Below, in pieces: positions 1-9,753 of a stretch of 64,000 nt of DNA. The notes beneath the pieces are model-generated. The model was not told the DNA's origin and ran no database searches. It saw only the letters and a list, made by a program, of their open reading frames with translations. Source of the stretch: JBBQZU01 sp038207425 (GTDB lineage Bacteria; Bacteroidota; Bacteroidia; Flavobacteriales_D; Cryomorphaceae); contig JBBQZU010000001.1 in NCBI GenBank assembly GCA_038207425.1, positions 186,001 through 250,000 on the forward strand, in the 5' to 3' direction. A program made the translations under genes and the position numbers. How positions within the stretch are numbered: position 1 is the stretch's first letter; every line of letters begins with the position of its first letter.

Positions 1-43
1 ATTTTACAAAATGCTTCAAGCAGAGCTTGGCATTTTGTAAAAT
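1..43. repeat. Long perfect inverted repeat (hairpin) at the window edge
   Basis: A 14-bp arm at 1-14 is exactly complementary to 30-43. Between them is a nested 5-bp stem (17-21 with 25-29) around a 3-nt loop, leaving only two unpaired T residues. The outer arms are A/T-rich. It lies just beyond the terminator of the minus-strand tRNA. It could end transcription arriving from the left or mark a processing site, but the gene to its left is outside the window. Confidence 0.6.
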
Positions 44-45
44 AA

Positions 46-75
46 AAAAAGTTCCAGCTTTCACTGGAACTTTTT
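46..75 (-). terminator. Rho-independent terminator of tRNA-Gly
   Basis: The arms GTTCCAG (51-57) and CTGGAAC (64-70) flank a 6-nt loop. On the minus strand the hairpin is followed by a run of T. It begins 4 nt past the tRNA 3' end, so it fits a short monocistronic tRNA transcript. Confidence 0.85.
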
Positions 76-79
76 GTTG

Positions 80-152
80 AGCGGGAGACGGGATTCGAAC
101 CCGCGACCCCAACCTTGGCAAGGTTGTGCTCTACCAACTGAGCTACTCTCGC
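80..152 (-). tRNA. tRNA-Gly (anticodon GCC)
   Basis: The minus strand folds as a full cloverleaf: a 7-bp acceptor stem with one A-C mismatch at the fourth pair, a D arm, an anticodon stem CAACC/GGTTG with loop TTGCCAA, a 5-nt variable region and a T arm with TTCGAAT. The anticodon GCC reads GGC and GGT glycine codons. The discriminator base is T. The next bases are CAA, so CCA is not encoded and must be added after transcription. A promoter lies just upstream and a terminator just downstream, so it appears to be transcribed alone. Confidence 0.95.
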
Positions 153-162
153 GATCGGGCGA

Positions 163-191
163 CAAAAATAGCGATTAATCTGAAACTGCAA
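163..191 (-). promoter_or_regulatory. Bacteroidota-type promoter of tRNA-Gly
   Basis: Minus-strand TTG (189-191), an 18-nt spacer and TATTTTTG (163-170) match the known TTG/TAnnTTTG consensus exactly. It lies 11 nt upstream of the tRNA 5' end. Confidence 0.75.
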
Positions 192-204
192 AAAACTACT
201 TCAG

Positions 205-2820
205 CTATTTGCCACTTATTTTTTTAATCTCGTTGAGTTTCATCAAAGCCTCTACAGGAGTAAGTGAATTTATATCAACCAAGGTAATTTCATCACGAAT
301 CTGTCTTAGAACAGGATCATCTAAATGAAAGAAACTGAGCTGAAGATTGTTTTCTTTTTGACCAATTGGTTTTACATCCTGCATTTGCCCGGCATGTGAT
401 TTCTCCAGTCGCTCCATTATTTCTTGTGCGCGTTGCACCACCCTAGGCGGCATACCCGCCATTTGTGCCACATGTATTCCGAAACTGTGCTCACTGCCAC
501 CCGGTTTCAGCTTTCGCAAAAAGATGACCTTGTCTTTAATCTCCTTAACACTCACATTAAAGTTTTTAACTCGAGTAAAGAGTGCCGACATTTCATTCAA
601 TTCATGATAGTGCGTTGCAAACAGTGTTTTGGCGCGTGCATCTTTCCGTTCGTGAATGTATTCAGCTATGCTCCAGGCTATCGATATACCGTCATATGTA
701 CTTGTGCCACGGCCTATTTCATCAAGTAATACCAAGCTTCTGGCTGAAATATTATTAAGAATACTGGCTGTTTCATTCATTTCCACCATAAAGGTGCTCT
801 CACCACTGGAAATATTATCGCTTGCACCTACTCTTGTGAAGACCTTATCAACCAAACCTATTCTGGCTGATGATGCCGGCACAAAACCACCCATTTGAGC
901 CATGATAACGATTAGAGCCGTTTGCCTGAGCAGGGCAGATTTACCCGCCATATTAGGGCCGGTAATCATCATTATTTGTTGTTTGGTGATATCAAGGTAA
1001 ACATCATTGGCAATGTAAACTTCACCTGCAGGTAATTGGCGTTCAATGACCGGATGCCGTCCATCGTTGATCTCCAACTCAAAGCCATCAGTCATTTCAG
1101 GGCATACGTAATCATTTTCGCGTGCCACTTTGGCAAATGAGATCAGACAATCAAGTTCGGCAATTCTTCGGGCATTCAGTTGTATGGGCTCCACATAGTT
1201 GCTCAAAGATTCAACAAGCTGATTGAAAAGGTCAGTTTCTAAAGCGAGAATCCGCTCCTGAGCACCGAGTATTTTTTGCTCATAAACTTTCAGTTCTTCG
1301 GTTATGTATCGTTCGGCATTTACCAGTGTTTGCTTTCTAATCCAGTTGTCAGGAACTTTTTCCTTATGAGTATTTTTAACTTCGAGATAGTAGCCAAACA
1401 CATTATTGAAAGCTACTTTGAGCGAACTGATTCCTGTGCGTTCAATTTCATGTTGCTGTATAGAAAGTAGACGTTCCTTGCCACTTGTTGATATGTCTCG
1501 AAGGTCGTCCAATTCCGCGTTGACGCCATTAGCGATAATGCCCCCTTTTACAATCTGCACCGGTGCATCGTTCTTGATCTCTTTGTCAATGCGATTTATT
1601 GCTGTTATGCATGGGTTTAATTGATCAGCTATTCCTACCAGCATCTCATTTTCACTCTTGCCAAGAATATCCTTGATAGGCGCAATTGCAGCAAGGGCGC
1701 GTCTCAGTTGAAGAACTTCTCTTGGGTTGATACGACCTACCGAAACTTTGGAAATAAGCCTTTCCATATCACCAATGGTTTCTATATACACAGCAACACT
1801 TTTTGCGATTTCAGGTTTCACTAAAAAGTAATCAACCGCTTTATGCCGCTGCACGATTGGCTTAAGTTGCTTTAATGGAAGAACAGTCCAGCGCTTCAGC
1901 AGACGGCTGCCCATAGGAGTTGTCGTTCTGTCAATAATATCAAGAAGGGATGCAGCCCCATCATTAGCGGGGGTAAGAAGCTCCAGGTTTCTGATAGTAA
2001 AGCGGTCGAGCCAAACGTAATTATCTTCTTCAATGCGTGAAATGCGACTCACATGACCAAGCTTATCATGCTGAGTCTCTCCCAGGTAATGCATTACAGC
2101 ACCTGCTGCGATGATAGCCAATGGCAATTCTTCTATTCCAAACCCCTTTAGAGATGTGGTTTTAAAGTGTTTCAAAAGTCTTTCGTAAGAAAACTCGAGA
2201 GTAAAAACCCAATCATCTAATCTGAAGGTGTGAAATTTTCCTCCGAATGATTCTATAAAGCGTTTTTCATTGTTTCGTTGAAACAATACTTCACTGGGTT
2301 TAAAGCCTTGCAATAGTTTGTCGATATAGCCAATGCTTCCCTGCGCGGTCATGAATTCACCGGTAGAGATATCGAGCAAAGAAAGTCCTGCTTTTTCACG
2401 TTCAAAATGCACGGCTGCCAAAAAGTTGTTTGACTTATGGTCGAGCACTTGCTCGTTATAGGCAACACCGGGCGTTACAAGTTCAGTAACACCTCGTTTT
2501 ACAATTGTTTTGGTGAGCTTTGGATCTTCAAGCTGATCACAGATAGCAACCCTGTAACCGGCTCTGACCAATTTGGGCAAGTAAGTATCCAAAGAGTGAT
2601 ATGGAAATCCAGCCAGCTCAATATGTGAAGCCGCACCGTTTTTACGTTGTGTGAGGACAATACCCAGAATTTTTGAAGTTACAACCGCATCTTGCCCGAA
2701 TGTTTCGTAAAAATCACCCACACGGAAAAGCAGCAAAGCATCGGGGTATTTGGTTTTAATCCCGATGTATTGCTTCATTAAAGGTGTTTCTTCTCTGCTA
2801 TCTTTGCTGGGCTTTGCCAC
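205..2820 (-). CDS. mutS: DNA mismatch repair protein MutS
   Basis: MutS recognises mismatches and small insertion/deletion loops in DNA and recruits MutL by an ATP-driven sliding-clamp switch. The 871-aa length is normal for the MutS1 class. The mismatch-wedge motif GDFYE is at residues 35-39 (F37, E39). The Walker A loop GPNMAGKS is at 621-628, and Walker B LVLLDE is at 696-701, followed by the GRGTSTYDG segment of the family. The ATG start gives the usual short tail before the mismatch-binding domain. The gene stands alone between the tRNA and a divergent RNA methyltransferase. A minus-strand TACTTTCG at 2849-2856 is a plausible -7 element. MutS2 is excluded because the FYE motif is present and there is no Smr domain. 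Confidence 0.97.
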   Translation of the reverse strand: MAKPSKDSREETPLMKQYIGIKTKYPDALLLFRVGDFYETFGQDAVVTSKILGIVLTQRKNGAASHIELAGFPYHSLDTYLPKLVRAGYRVAICDQLEDPKLTKTIVKRGVTELVTPGVAYNEQVLDHKSNNFLAAVHFEREKAGLSLLDISTGEFMTAQGSIGYIDKLLQGFKPSEVLFQRNNEKRFIESFGGKFHTFRLDDWVFTLEFSYERLLKHFKTTSLKGFGIEELPLAIIAAGAVMHYLGETQHDKLGHVSRISRIEEDNYVWLDRFTIRNLELLTPANDGAASLLDIIDRTTTPMGSRLLKRWTVLPLKQLKPIVQRHKAVDYFLVKPEIAKSVAVYIETIGDMERLISKVSVGRINPREVLQLRRALAAIAPIKDILGKSENEMLVGIADQLNPCITAINRIDKEIKNDAPVQIVKGGIIANGVNAELDDLRDISTSGKERLLSIQQHEIERTGISSLKVAFNNVFGYYLEVKNTHKEKVPDNWIRKQTLVNAERYITEELKVYEQKILGAQERILALETDLFNQLVESLSNYVEPIQLNARRIAELDCLISFAKVARENDYVCPEMTDGFELEINDGRHPVIERQLPAGEVYIANDVYLDITKQQIMMITGPNMAGKSALLRQTALIVIMAQMGGFVPASSARIGLVDKVFTRVGASDNISSGESTFMVEMNETASILNNISARSLVLLDEIGRGTSTYDGISIAWSIAEYIHERKDARAKTLFATHYHELNEMSALFTRVKNFNVSVKEIKDKVIFLRKLKPGGSEHSFGIHVAQMAGMPPRVVQRAQEIMERLEKSHAGQMQDVKPIGQKENNLQLSFFHLDDPVLRQIRDEITLVDINSLTPVEALMKLNEIKKISGK

Positions 2821-2907
2821 GATATTCTATGCTTATCACGCTAATGTACGAAAGTATCAAGACAGCGCTGGTTTCGCTAGTTTTCGAGCATTGATTTATT
2901 AATTATT

Positions 2908-3450
2908 ATGAACACAAAGCTTTCCATGCAAGCCCTTGAACGCCTCAGTAGGGAACAATATTCGGGAGCAACCAAGGCGGCGGTTTACGTGGTATTGGAC
3001 AATGTAAGAAGCGCATTGAATGTAGGTTCAGTATTCAGAAGTGCTGACGCTTTTCGATGTGAATCAATTTTTTTATGTGGCATCACCGCAATACCCCCTG
3101 ACAGAGAAATAAATAAAACAGCTTTGGGGGCTACTGAGACTGTAAGTTGGAAGTACTATCATGAAACATCGGAGGCAATTTCGATTCTCAAGGCACAGGG
3201 GGTAAAGGTATTTGCTATTGAGCAGGCTGCTGGAAGTTTATTCCTTGACCAGTTTATTGCCGAAAGCAATGAAAGGTATGCCTTTGTATTTGGAAATGAA
3301 GTGGATGGCGTAACACAAGAAGTTGTTGACACTTGTGACGGATGCCTGGAGATACCTCAATTTGGCACCAAACATTCTTTAAATGTAGCCGTATGTGCCG
3401 GTATTGTATTATATCACACAGCAGGGCGGCTTCATATACAGAGAAATTAA
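2908..3450 (+). CDS. TrmH/SpoU-family RNA 2'-O-methyltransferase
   Basis: This is a SPOUT-fold methyltransferase that transfers a methyl group from SAM to a ribose 2'-OH of tRNA or rRNA. The three family motifs are visible: NVRSALNVGSVFRSADAF at about 32-49, FVFGNEVDGV at 126-135, and IPQFGTKHSLNV at 149-160, which forms part of the SAM-binding knot. At 180 aa it is only the catalytic domain, without the N-terminal substrate-binding extension of RlmB, so the target nucleotide cannot be named. It is divergent from mutS across about 90 bp and is followed closely by an outer-membrane protein gene on the same strand. Confidence 0.9.
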   Translation: MNTKLSMQALERLSREQYSGATKAAVYVVLDNVRSALNVGSVFRSADAFRCESIFLCGITAIPPDREINKTALGATETVSWKYYHETSEAISILKAQGVKVFAIEQAAGSLFLDQFIAESNERYAFVFGNEVDGVTQEVVDTCDGCLEIPQFGTKHSLNVAVCAGIVLYHTAGRLHIQRN

Positions 3451-3496
3451 AACTTTGATTTTTTATACCTTTATGCGCCGTGATAATGATGGTACA

Positions 3497-4483
3497 ATGG
3501 TGAAAGCGAATATCGTACGTTTTGGTGTTTTGGTTTGCTTCATGCTGGTTGGCATGTATGCTTCATCACAAAAATACAATGCCAGAGCCAATGCTTGGAA
3601 AAGGGACCGGCATTCAATAGGTTTCGGATTAGGAGCGGCTAATTTTCTCGGTGAATTAGGCGGAAAGGATGAGATCGGTTCTGATTTTTTAAATGATTTC
3701 GAATGGTCGCAAACCAGACCTGCTATACAGGTGAATTACAAATACCGTCTCGGTAAGTTTGCTTATGCCCGAAGTCAGCTTTCATTTGCGTATGTAGCTG
3801 GTAGTGATGCTACAACTGAAGAAATTTTCAGAAGAAACCGAAATTTGCATTTCAGGTCTACCGTAACAGAACTCGCAGCGATGCTTGAAGTTAGTATTCT
3901 TGATAAAAGCAGATCGAATATGTACGACAGGAATATAAGCCAAGGCACACTAGCAGGGTGGTCGATATATGGATTATTGGGCATCGGCGTAACACATTTC
4001 AACGCCAAGGCTAATTTTAATGGTGATTGGTATGCCTTGAGACAATTTGGAACTGAAGGACAGTTGCAGGAAGGCGGGCCAAAAAAGTACGGTCTCTTTA
4101 CCGCTGTGATTCCGATGGGTCTTGGAATAAGATACGAACTCAACAGGGAGTGGACCTTGGGCCTTGAGGTTGCACATCGCATTACATTTACTGACTATAT
4201 GGATGATGTAAGTACGGTTTACTTTGATAACGATGTAATAAGCAGCAATCAGGGTGAGCTCGCTGCGTTCTTCGCTGACCCTAGTCTCGGTTATAGAATT
4301 GATGAGAACGGGCAACAAATTCCTATGAATTCTACTTTTCCGGGGGCGCAACGCGGAGACCCTGCAGACAATGATTCATACATGTTTGCACACCTTACGG
4401 CTCAATATAAAATCAATAAAAGAAGATACAAAGGACGTTTTAGCAGAACCACTAAACGCCGAGCTAAGAGGGTATTGTTCTAA
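3497..4483 (+). CDS. DUF6089-like outer-membrane beta-barrel protein
   Basis: The protein begins with a signal peptide (MVKANIVRFGVLVCFMLVGMYA, ending near ASSQ). About 300 residues of alternating polar and aromatic strands follow, typical of small Bacteroidota outer-membrane barrels. The early HSIGFGLGAANFLGELGG segment and the central NLHFRSTVTELAAMLE segment resemble the DUF6089 family, whose best-known relatives include the T9SS accessory protein PorG. I infer an outer-membrane location, but a role in T9SS is only a possibility. An in-frame ATG at 3473 would add eight charged residues; I prefer 3497 because it gives a compact signal peptide. The C-terminus is very basic (RRYKGRFSRTTKRRAKR), which is odd for a barrel end. 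Confidence 0.75.
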   Translation: MVKANIVRFGVLVCFMLVGMYASSQKYNARANAWKRDRHSIGFGLGAANFLGELGGKDEIGSDFLNDFEWSQTRPAIQVNYKYRLGKFAYARSQLSFAYVAGSDATTEEIFRRNRNLHFRSTVTELAAMLEVSILDKSRSNMYDRNISQGTLAGWSIYGLLGIGVTHFNAKANFNGDWYALRQFGTEGQLQEGGPKKYGLFTAVIPMGLGIRYELNREWTLGLEVAHRITFTDYMDDVSTVYFDNDVISSNQGELAAFFADPSLGYRIDENGQQIPMNSTFPGAQRGDPADNDSYMFAHLTAQYKINKRRYKGRFSRTTKRRAKRVLF

Positions 4484-4822
4484 ATCTGGATTACTCTGGT
4501 TAATTATCGGAAGATTGGAATAGCCTTTTGTTTTAACTCAAAGGGTTCCCCTCATATTAGTAGATAATGCCCTTGTTCGATAGCCTAAAGTCATTCCGGT
4601 TCAAGTCACACCTTTCCACATCTTCAAGCGGAGTGTTATCAACTATCTTAAATTCGCTTTTGGTGAGTATGATTTAGAGAGTTATATTTTGAATTCAATA
4701 TGAGATTGATGCAATCTCAAGACAGACTTTGATCTCCAAGCCTATTTGCTTATTGCATCGATTGCACCTAAAAATCCGAAGCAAAGACTGTGGTGTAGAA
4801 GAAAATATATCTTACACAAAAC
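4484..4822. other. Non-coding stretch without recognisable features
   Basis: About 340 bp between the barrel gene and the terminator of the convergent lipoprotein gene. I find no ORF with plausible codon use, no tRNA and no consensus promoter. A small TTGCATCGATTGCA-like palindrome near 4755 is the only structure seen. It may hold 3' untranslated sequence or an unrecognised RNA. Confidence 0.5.
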
Positions 4823-4856
4823 AAAAAAGCCGGATGCAAGTGCATCCGGCTTTTTT
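4823..4856 (-). terminator. Strong terminator after the TPR lipoprotein gene
   Basis: The arms AAAAAAGCCGGATGCA and TGCATCCGGCTTTTTT are perfectly complementary, with T tracts on both strands. It lies 20 bp downstream of the minus-strand stop and could also catch transcription from the plus strand. Confidence 0.9.
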
Positions 4857-4875
4857 AGTATTTGTAATGCAGTAA

Positions 4876-6582
4876 TTATTTCACTGCGTCAGGGAATTTT
4901 CTGAATTCTAGGTCTTTCTTCGCTTTATCCTTTAATGAAGCGTCAAGAGAGAAGGCTTGTGAAAGAGCGCTTGCAACAGTAGTACCGTCATTTGAGCGTG
5001 CAGCAATTATAGCTTTCAGGTATTGACCTTGTGCAGTATCTTTCTCAGGTGAGCTGTTGAGAGTGCTCATTGCAGCATCATTCGAGCCTGAAAGTACCTG
5101 CGCAAGCGCCTTGTTGAATGAATTACTTCCTTTCATATTCTGAATAGCCGAAGCATAATTTCCGTTTTGGATATCGATGATACCAAGGTTATAGTTCACC
5201 TCATCTCCAGCGCCGGCTGCTTTGTTGTAAAGACCTACAGCCTTCTTGCGGTCGCCATTCAAGCGAGCTACTATACCTAGGTTGTTCTGAGCTTCCTGAT
5301 TCTCTTTCAAATCGTTGGCTTTCTGAAACATATTGCTAGCTTCAACCCACTCGTTTTTCTTCAGGTGGATTGTGCCCATGTTGTTGAAAGCACGGTAGTC
5401 TGATGGATAGGTCTCTGATGTTTTTTTGTAGACGGCATACTGCTCATTCATATCGGTAGTCAAAGTAGCTGCATAAAGCATTTCGGCATTATTCAGGGTA
5501 CCTGCATTAGCAGATCGGGCAATTGACATAATTTCATCATCTGATTTGCCTACGATATCATAATCAATCTTGATTTCAGAACGACGTAGTTCAGGAAGAA
5601 TTTTGTCAGCTATTTCAACGAAAGTTGCAGCAAGGTTTCTGATTTCCTGTTCGCGCTTTGTATTGTCATTGTACATTTCAAGAATGCGAAGTATGACCTG
5701 CTTGTCAGCTATTTCCGATGCCTGCATTTTAGCTTTGAATCCATTCCAGTCTTCACCTTGTGGCATCAGTTTGAAGAAAGTCCCATTCTCAAATTTCATT
5801 TTGTGTTTGCGCATAATATCGCCTACGGCTTTGCTTGCTGATTGTGCACGATCGGTGGCAAGATTCTCGTTGATGCTTATTTCCCCTTCTGGCGACGCAT
5901 ATGACATAATAGTAGCACCTTTGAACTGATATGCTTCATTTTTACTGTTTTTTTTCAGGAAAGCATCTATAGCTGCAATGTCGGCATCTTTAAGTTCGGT
6001 AGGACGAACCACTGAAGAGTTCACGAGATAATTAATAACTGCATCCGAATTGTGGGATGTAATTCTTACAAATCCATGTTTTGAAGTGATCGGTTTGTCA
6101 TCACTCATCACCATAAGCGGCGTGGTTATCACACCATCGGCGAGTTTGTATGGCTCAAAGGCTTTTTCTTTCTTACCTTGTTTACCTAAAATGTGAAGCA
6201 TCAAAGCTGATGTTTCCATAGCAGGTACGTAGGCAATTTTGTCATTATAGTTAAAATTCTTGCCTGTTTCGTAAGGAATAACTGTGGCATTCCCTGCTGC
6301 GCCTTCGCCCTGAAATGAAACCATTTCATAAGGCGTCGAATTTCCGCCGTACTCGAGTTTTGGGGTTAGTTCCACCATGGCCTTCTTGCTGAAGTATTTG
6401 CCGGGGAAATTTCCAGTCATGTTCAGTTCTACACTATCTCCTCGCACAATAAGCGGATTAGGGTCTACGTTGTAAGTGACGGTTTCAGCATACTTAGCCA
6501 TTTTACCAAGACCACCACAGGCTGATAACATAATCCCCACAAATCCAATAATGGCGAGGGTTTTTAGATTGATTTGCTTCAT
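4876..6582 (-). CDS. Lipoprotein with OmpA-like region and TPR repeats
   Basis: The first 22 residues form a lipoprotein signal with lipobox LSAC and Cys22 as the acylation site. The N-terminal 200 residues look like beta-rich extracytoplasmic domains. Around 220-265, YASPEGEISINENLATDRA resembles the OmpA C-terminal peptidoglycan-binding motif. Residues of about 365-500 contain tetratricopeptide-like helices (FNNMGTIHLKKNEW, QNNLGIVARLNGD, NYNLGIIDIQNGNY). I infer an outer-membrane lipoprotein that contacts peptidoglycan and uses TPRs for protein contacts. The exact function is unknown. Minus-strand TATACTTG at 6631-6638 is a near-consensus -7 element. The gene appears monocistronic. Confidence 0.8.
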   Translation of the reverse strand: MKQINLKTLAIIGFVGIMLSACGGLGKMAKYAETVTYNVDPNPLIVRGDSVELNMTGNFPGKYFSKKAMVELTPKLEYGGNSTPYEMVSFQGEGAAGNATVIPYETGKNFNYNDKIAYVPAMETSALMLHILGKQGKKEKAFEPYKLADGVITTPLMVMSDDKPITSKHGFVRITSHNSDAVINYLVNSSVVRPTELKDADIAAIDAFLKKNSKNEAYQFKGATIMSYASPEGEISINENLATDRAQSASKAVGDIMRKHKMKFENGTFFKLMPQGEDWNGFKAKMQASEIADKQVILRILEMYNDNTKREQEIRNLAATFVEIADKILPELRRSEIKIDYDIVGKSDDEIMSIARSANAGTLNNAEMLYAATLTTDMNEQYAVYKKTSETYPSDYRAFNNMGTIHLKKNEWVEASNMFQKANDLKENQEAQNNLGIVARLNGDRKKAVGLYNKAAGAGDEVNYNLGIIDIQNGNYASAIQNMKGSNSFNKALAQVLSGSNDAAMSTLNSSPEKDTAQGQYLKAIIAARSNDGTTVASALSQAFSLDASLKDKAKKDLEFRKFPDAVK

Positions 6583-6693
6583 TCGTTTACGATTTTAAAG
6601 CTGTTTTTTTTTTATCTCTATTTGAGGGTGCAAGTATACATATTGTTTTCAGATACTGAAAGCATTACAGGCGATTGGTATAGCTAAAAAAAA

Positions 6694-7329
6694 CTAAAAG
6701 TTCAGTGTCTGAATTCCTTCAACTAATTGATTTTCAATTTTATCTAAAATCGCATTGAAGTTTGATGTCGATTTAACAAAATCACCATTCTCCATATTTA
6801 TCAACAATACCCGTGATTGGCCGGCGTATTTGTTCAAAAATTCCAAATATTGAGACTGGATTTTTTCCAAATATTCTGCTTCAATTTTTTGCTCATACTC
6901 GCGCCCTCTTTTGCGGATATTGGACCTAAGCTTTTCAACCGATGCGTAAAGGTAGATGAGTAAATCAGGTTTTGGAATACTTTGAAACATGATATTGAAT
7001 AACTTCCAAAAGAGCTTATACTCGTCATCATTGAGATTGGTGCGTGCGAAAATGAGTGACTTGCTCAGATAATAGTCGCATACTGTGAGCGGTTGAAATA
7101 GGTTTGCGCCGTGTTGCAGATCTTTCAGTTGCTGAAACCTTTCAGCCAAAAATGACAATTCAAGAGGGAAGGCATACCTTTCAGGATTTGAATAAAATTT
7201 TGGAAGAAACTCATTGTTTTCAAATTCTTCAAGCATCAGGGCGGCACCATAATGTTCTGCAATCATTTTGGAAAGTGTGGTTTTCCCTGATCCGATATTG
7301 CCTTCAACAGCAATATATCTATAGTTCAT
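6694..7329 (-). CDS. Deoxynucleoside kinase, paralogue 1
   Basis: A dNK-family salvage enzyme, which phosphorylates deoxynucleosides (often deoxyadenosine or deoxyguanosine in bacteria) at the 5' position. The P-loop GNIGSGKTT is near the N-terminus and the Arg-rich LID segment IRKRGREYE is at about two thirds. Where most dNKs have the DRS/DRxxxED motif, this one has CDYYLSKSLIFA, so the usual Arg is absent. It differs clearly from the second dNK at 12984. The start is ATG 7329 or the neighbouring ATG 7335. Either overlaps the end of folK by 11-17 bp in another frame, so the two are probably translationally coupled. Confidence 0.87.
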   Translation of the reverse strand: MNYRYIAVEGNIGSGKTTLSKMIAEHYGAALMLEEFENNEFLPKFYSNPERYAFPLELSFLAERFQQLKDLQHGANLFQPLTVCDYYLSKSLIFARTNLNDDEYKLFWKLFNIMFQSIPKPDLLIYLYASVEKLRSNIRKRGREYEQKIEAEYLEKIQSQYLEFLNKYAGQSRVLLINMENGDFVKSTSNFNAILDKIENQLVEGIQTLNF

Positions 7330-7813
7330 GCCCATGATAAGGAAATATCTGGCTCTTGTCGGGTGAGTCCTTTAGCAGCTCACTGATTGTTTTCTTTAGC
7401 ACAGGATGCACTGTATTTGGCGAAAGCCGGGCGAAGGGAATCAAAACAAAATTTCTTAAGGTTAGCCTTGGATGTGGTATTGTGATTGCATCTGATTCTA
7501 GAATTTCATCATCATACATCAGAATATCAATGTCAATTGTACGCGCTTCAAATATAGGTTTAGTGCGCACCCTACCTAAGTCACGTTCAATTTCCTGTAG
7601 TTCACTGAGCAATTCGGCTGGACCCAGAATGGTGAAAATACCGCATACAAGATTAAGGTATTTGCATTCATCATCATAGCCCCATGCTTCAGACTCAATT
7701 ACTGGTGAGCGCGTCATTTCAACCCCGAGTATTTCTATACGCTCGATAGCATTTTTGAGATTTGCCTCCCTATCGCCCGTGTTGCTGCCCAGAGAAAGGA
7801 ATACTAAATGCAA
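7319..7813 (-). CDS. folK: HPPK, dihydropterin pyrophosphokinase (FolK)
   Basis: FolK transfers pyrophosphate from ATP to 6-hydroxymethyl-dihydropterin, the step before dihydropteroate synthesis in the folate pathway. It has the N-terminal LSLGSNTGDR segment, the HPPK signature FEARTIDIDILMY, and the C-terminal IPHPRLTLRNFVLIPFARL. I place the start at TTG 7813, which gives the usual N-terminus (M)HLVFLSLGSN. In-frame ATG codons at 7867 and 7894 would add an unrelated 18-27 residue leader, and the 7894 codon abuts the divergent sppA promoter. The downstream overlapping dNK suggests coupled expression. Some Bacteroidota are thought to carry the two activities in one polypeptide. Confidence 0.9.
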   Translation of the reverse strand: MHLVFLSLGSNTGDREANLKNAIERIEILGVEMTRSPVIESEAWGYDDECKYLNLVCGIFTILGPAELLSELQEIERDLGRVRTKPIFEARTIDIDILMYDDEILESDAITIPHPRLTLRNFVLIPFARLSPNTVHPVLKKTISELLKDSPDKSQIFPYHGHEL

Positions 7814-7894
7814 TTTAAATCTTGAATTGGCTGCCACTGAACATTCTTTAATACCACTGGTGTACATTGCTTTCGCGAAACATGGAAAGAGCAC

Positions 7895-7902
7895 TACCTT
7901 TG
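7895..7902 (+). promoter_or_regulatory. -7 element (TACCTTTG) of sppA
   Basis: TACCTTTG matches TAnnTTTG exactly and lies 18 nt before the ATG at 7921. No clear TTG sits at the -33 position. Its place rules out the earlier in-frame ATG at 7867 as the start of SppA. Confidence 0.6.
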
Positions 7903-7920
7903 CCGCAAAGAAAATACAAA

Positions 7921-9738
7921 ATGAAGGATTTCCTGAAGTTTACGCTTGCGAGTATTGTGGGAACGGTTGTTTCGCTATTTGTTATATTTTTTATCGCCTT
8001 TGCAATTATTGCCGGTGTTATCTCCAGTGCATTAAGCGACTTAGATAGGTCCAACAGCACCAGTAAGGTTAAAGATGGTTCAATACTTCATCTCCAATTC
8101 AACAGACCTATCGCAGACCGCGGGCCTGATCAGGATTTTCAGTTCAATTTTGGTGGTTTCAGTTCAGGTGCTCCCGAAGGTTTGAACCAAATTCTTGAAA
8201 ATATTGAGAAAGCTAAGACTGATGACCGTATCGTGGGGATTTACCTCGATGTGTCGGTCGTTTTGGCCGGCATGGCATCGGTAGAAGAAATTAGAAATGC
8301 GCTTATTGATTTCAAGACTTCAGATAAATGGATTGTGAGCTATTCAGAAATGTACACCCAAAAAGCGTACTATCTGGCTTCGGTATCCGATGAAATTTAT
8401 GTGTACCCGGAAGGGGGGCTTGATTTCAGAGGATTGAGTGTAAATCAGCCGTTCTTTAAGCGTATGCTCGACAAGCTCGAGATTGAACCACAAATTATAA
8501 GAGGGTCGAACAACAAATTTAAAAGCTTTGCCGAACCATTTGTTTTGGAAGAAATGAGCATGGCCAATAGGATGCAAACAGAAGACTGGCTCTTTGATCT
8601 TTGGGGAACCATGCTCGACGGCTTATCCGCGAGCCTCGCCATCAACAAGGATAGCTTGCAGAACTTTGCTTCTGAGTATGCGATACAATCACCAGCGGAT
8701 GCAGTAAGTCATGGCTTTGTTACCGCCATGAAGCACCAGGATGAAGTAACTGCGATATTGCGTACCAAGACAGAAATGGATATTGATGACAAGCTTAATC
8801 TTGTTGCATTTTCAGACTATCGTCGCTCAACATCTCCACGAGAGAAAGATGAGAAATTCGTGCCTTCCTACAAAAAACACAAGATAGCCGTAATATATGC
8901 CGAAGGTGATATAATAAGCGGAAAATCAGGAGAAGGGTCAATAGGCTCAGAAACATTTGCAGAAGCACTGCGCGAAGCTAGAGAAGACAGTACAGTGAAG
9001 GCCGTAGTACTTCGTGTGAATTCAGGCGGAGGAAGTGCTTTGGCAAGTGATGTAATATATCGTGAAACACAATTGCTTAAAGGCACAAAACCATTTATTG
9101 TATCAATGGGCGATGTTGCAGCATCAGGTGGTTATTACATTTCAGCCAATGCCGATAAAATTCTTGTTATGCCGAATACCATCACTGGGTCAATTGGTGT
9201 GATAGGCATGATTCCGAATATGAAGGGTTTTTTGAATAACAAGATTGGAATCACATTTGATGCAGTGAAAACCGGAACATATGCGGATTTTATTGATGTA
9301 TCGAGGCCGCTTACGGAGGGGGAGTACGACATCATGCAGCGCGGGGTAGATAGAACTTATAGAGTATTTGTAAACAATGTAGCCAAAGGACGTGGTAAAA
9401 CTTTTGCAGAAATTGACTCGATTGGACAGGGCCATGTCTATTCGGGCCTTGATGCTATACGAATTGGGCTGGCTGATACCATTGGGGGTCTGAATACTGC
9501 TATAGAAATGGCGCGGAGGATGGCCTCAATTGAAGACTTTACCATCAAGAACTACCCCAAGCGTAAGGACCCAATTGAAGAGTTTCTTGAATCTTTTAAG
9601 GCACAAGTAGCTGAGAGGATCGTAGCAAATGAATTGGGTAACGACCAGCGACTACTAGAGCATTTCCGTAAGGTGCGCGATGTAACTCAAATGCAGGGAA
9701 TACAAATGCATATGCTTTATGTACCTGTTATTGAGTGA
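7921..9738 (+). CDS. sppA: Signal peptide peptidase SppA (long, two-domain form)
   Basis: SppA is an inner-membrane serine protease that degrades cleaved signal peptides on the periplasmic side. One N-terminal membrane anchor (about residues 6-38) is followed by the tandem ClpP-like domains of the 67-kDa type. The length of 605 aa is normal. By comparison with E. coli SppA, the catalytic dyad is Lys201 in NNKFKSFAEPF (first repeat) and Ser402 in DVAASGGYY (second repeat). The start at 7921 is supported by the promoter just upstream. The gene is divergent from folK and convergent with the DUF2797 gene. Confidence 0.95.
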   Translation: MKDFLKFTLASIVGTVVSLFVIFFIAFAIIAGVISSALSDLDRSNSTSKVKDGSILHLQFNRPIADRGPDQDFQFNFGGFSSGAPEGLNQILENIEKAKTDDRIVGIYLDVSVVLAGMASVEEIRNALIDFKTSDKWIVSYSEMYTQKAYYLASVSDEIYVYPEGGLDFRGLSVNQPFFKRMLDKLEIEPQIIRGSNNKFKSFAEPFVLEEMSMANRMQTEDWLFDLWGTMLDGLSASLAINKDSLQNFASEYAIQSPADAVSHGFVTAMKHQDEVTAILRTKTEMDIDDKLNLVAFSDYRRSTSPREKDEKFVPSYKKHKIAVIYAEGDIISGKSGEGSIGSETFAEALREAREDSTVKAVVLRVNSGGGSALASDVIYRETQLLKGTKPFIVSMGDVAASGGYYISANADKILVMPNTITGSIGVIGMIPNMKGFLNNKIGITFDAVKTGTYADFIDVSRPLTEGEYDIMQRGVDRTYRVFVNNVAKGRGKTFAEIDSIGQGHVYSGLDAIRIGLADTIGGLNTAIEMARRMASIEDFTIKNYPKRKDPIEEFLESFKAQVAERIVANELGNDQRLLEHFRKVRDVTQMQGIQMHMLYVPVIE

Positions 9739-9753
9739 TGAATAGGTGCATTT

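Noticed and set aside
4484..4822. Small protein gene after the DUF6089-like barrel gene
   Set aside because: No frame of more than a few dozen codons has a start, plausible codon use or promoter.
6694..7894. folK and the overlapping dNK as a frameshifted fusion protein
   Set aside because: folK ends with its own C-terminal segment and the kinase starts with its own ATG and complete P-loop. A small overlap is normal coupling. A frameshifted fusion is possible in principle but nothing in the sequence demands it.
7867..7920. N-terminal extension of SppA from an upstream ATG
   Set aside because: The exact -7 element at 7895-7902 lies within this stretch, so the true start is downstream at 7921, where the membrane anchor begins.
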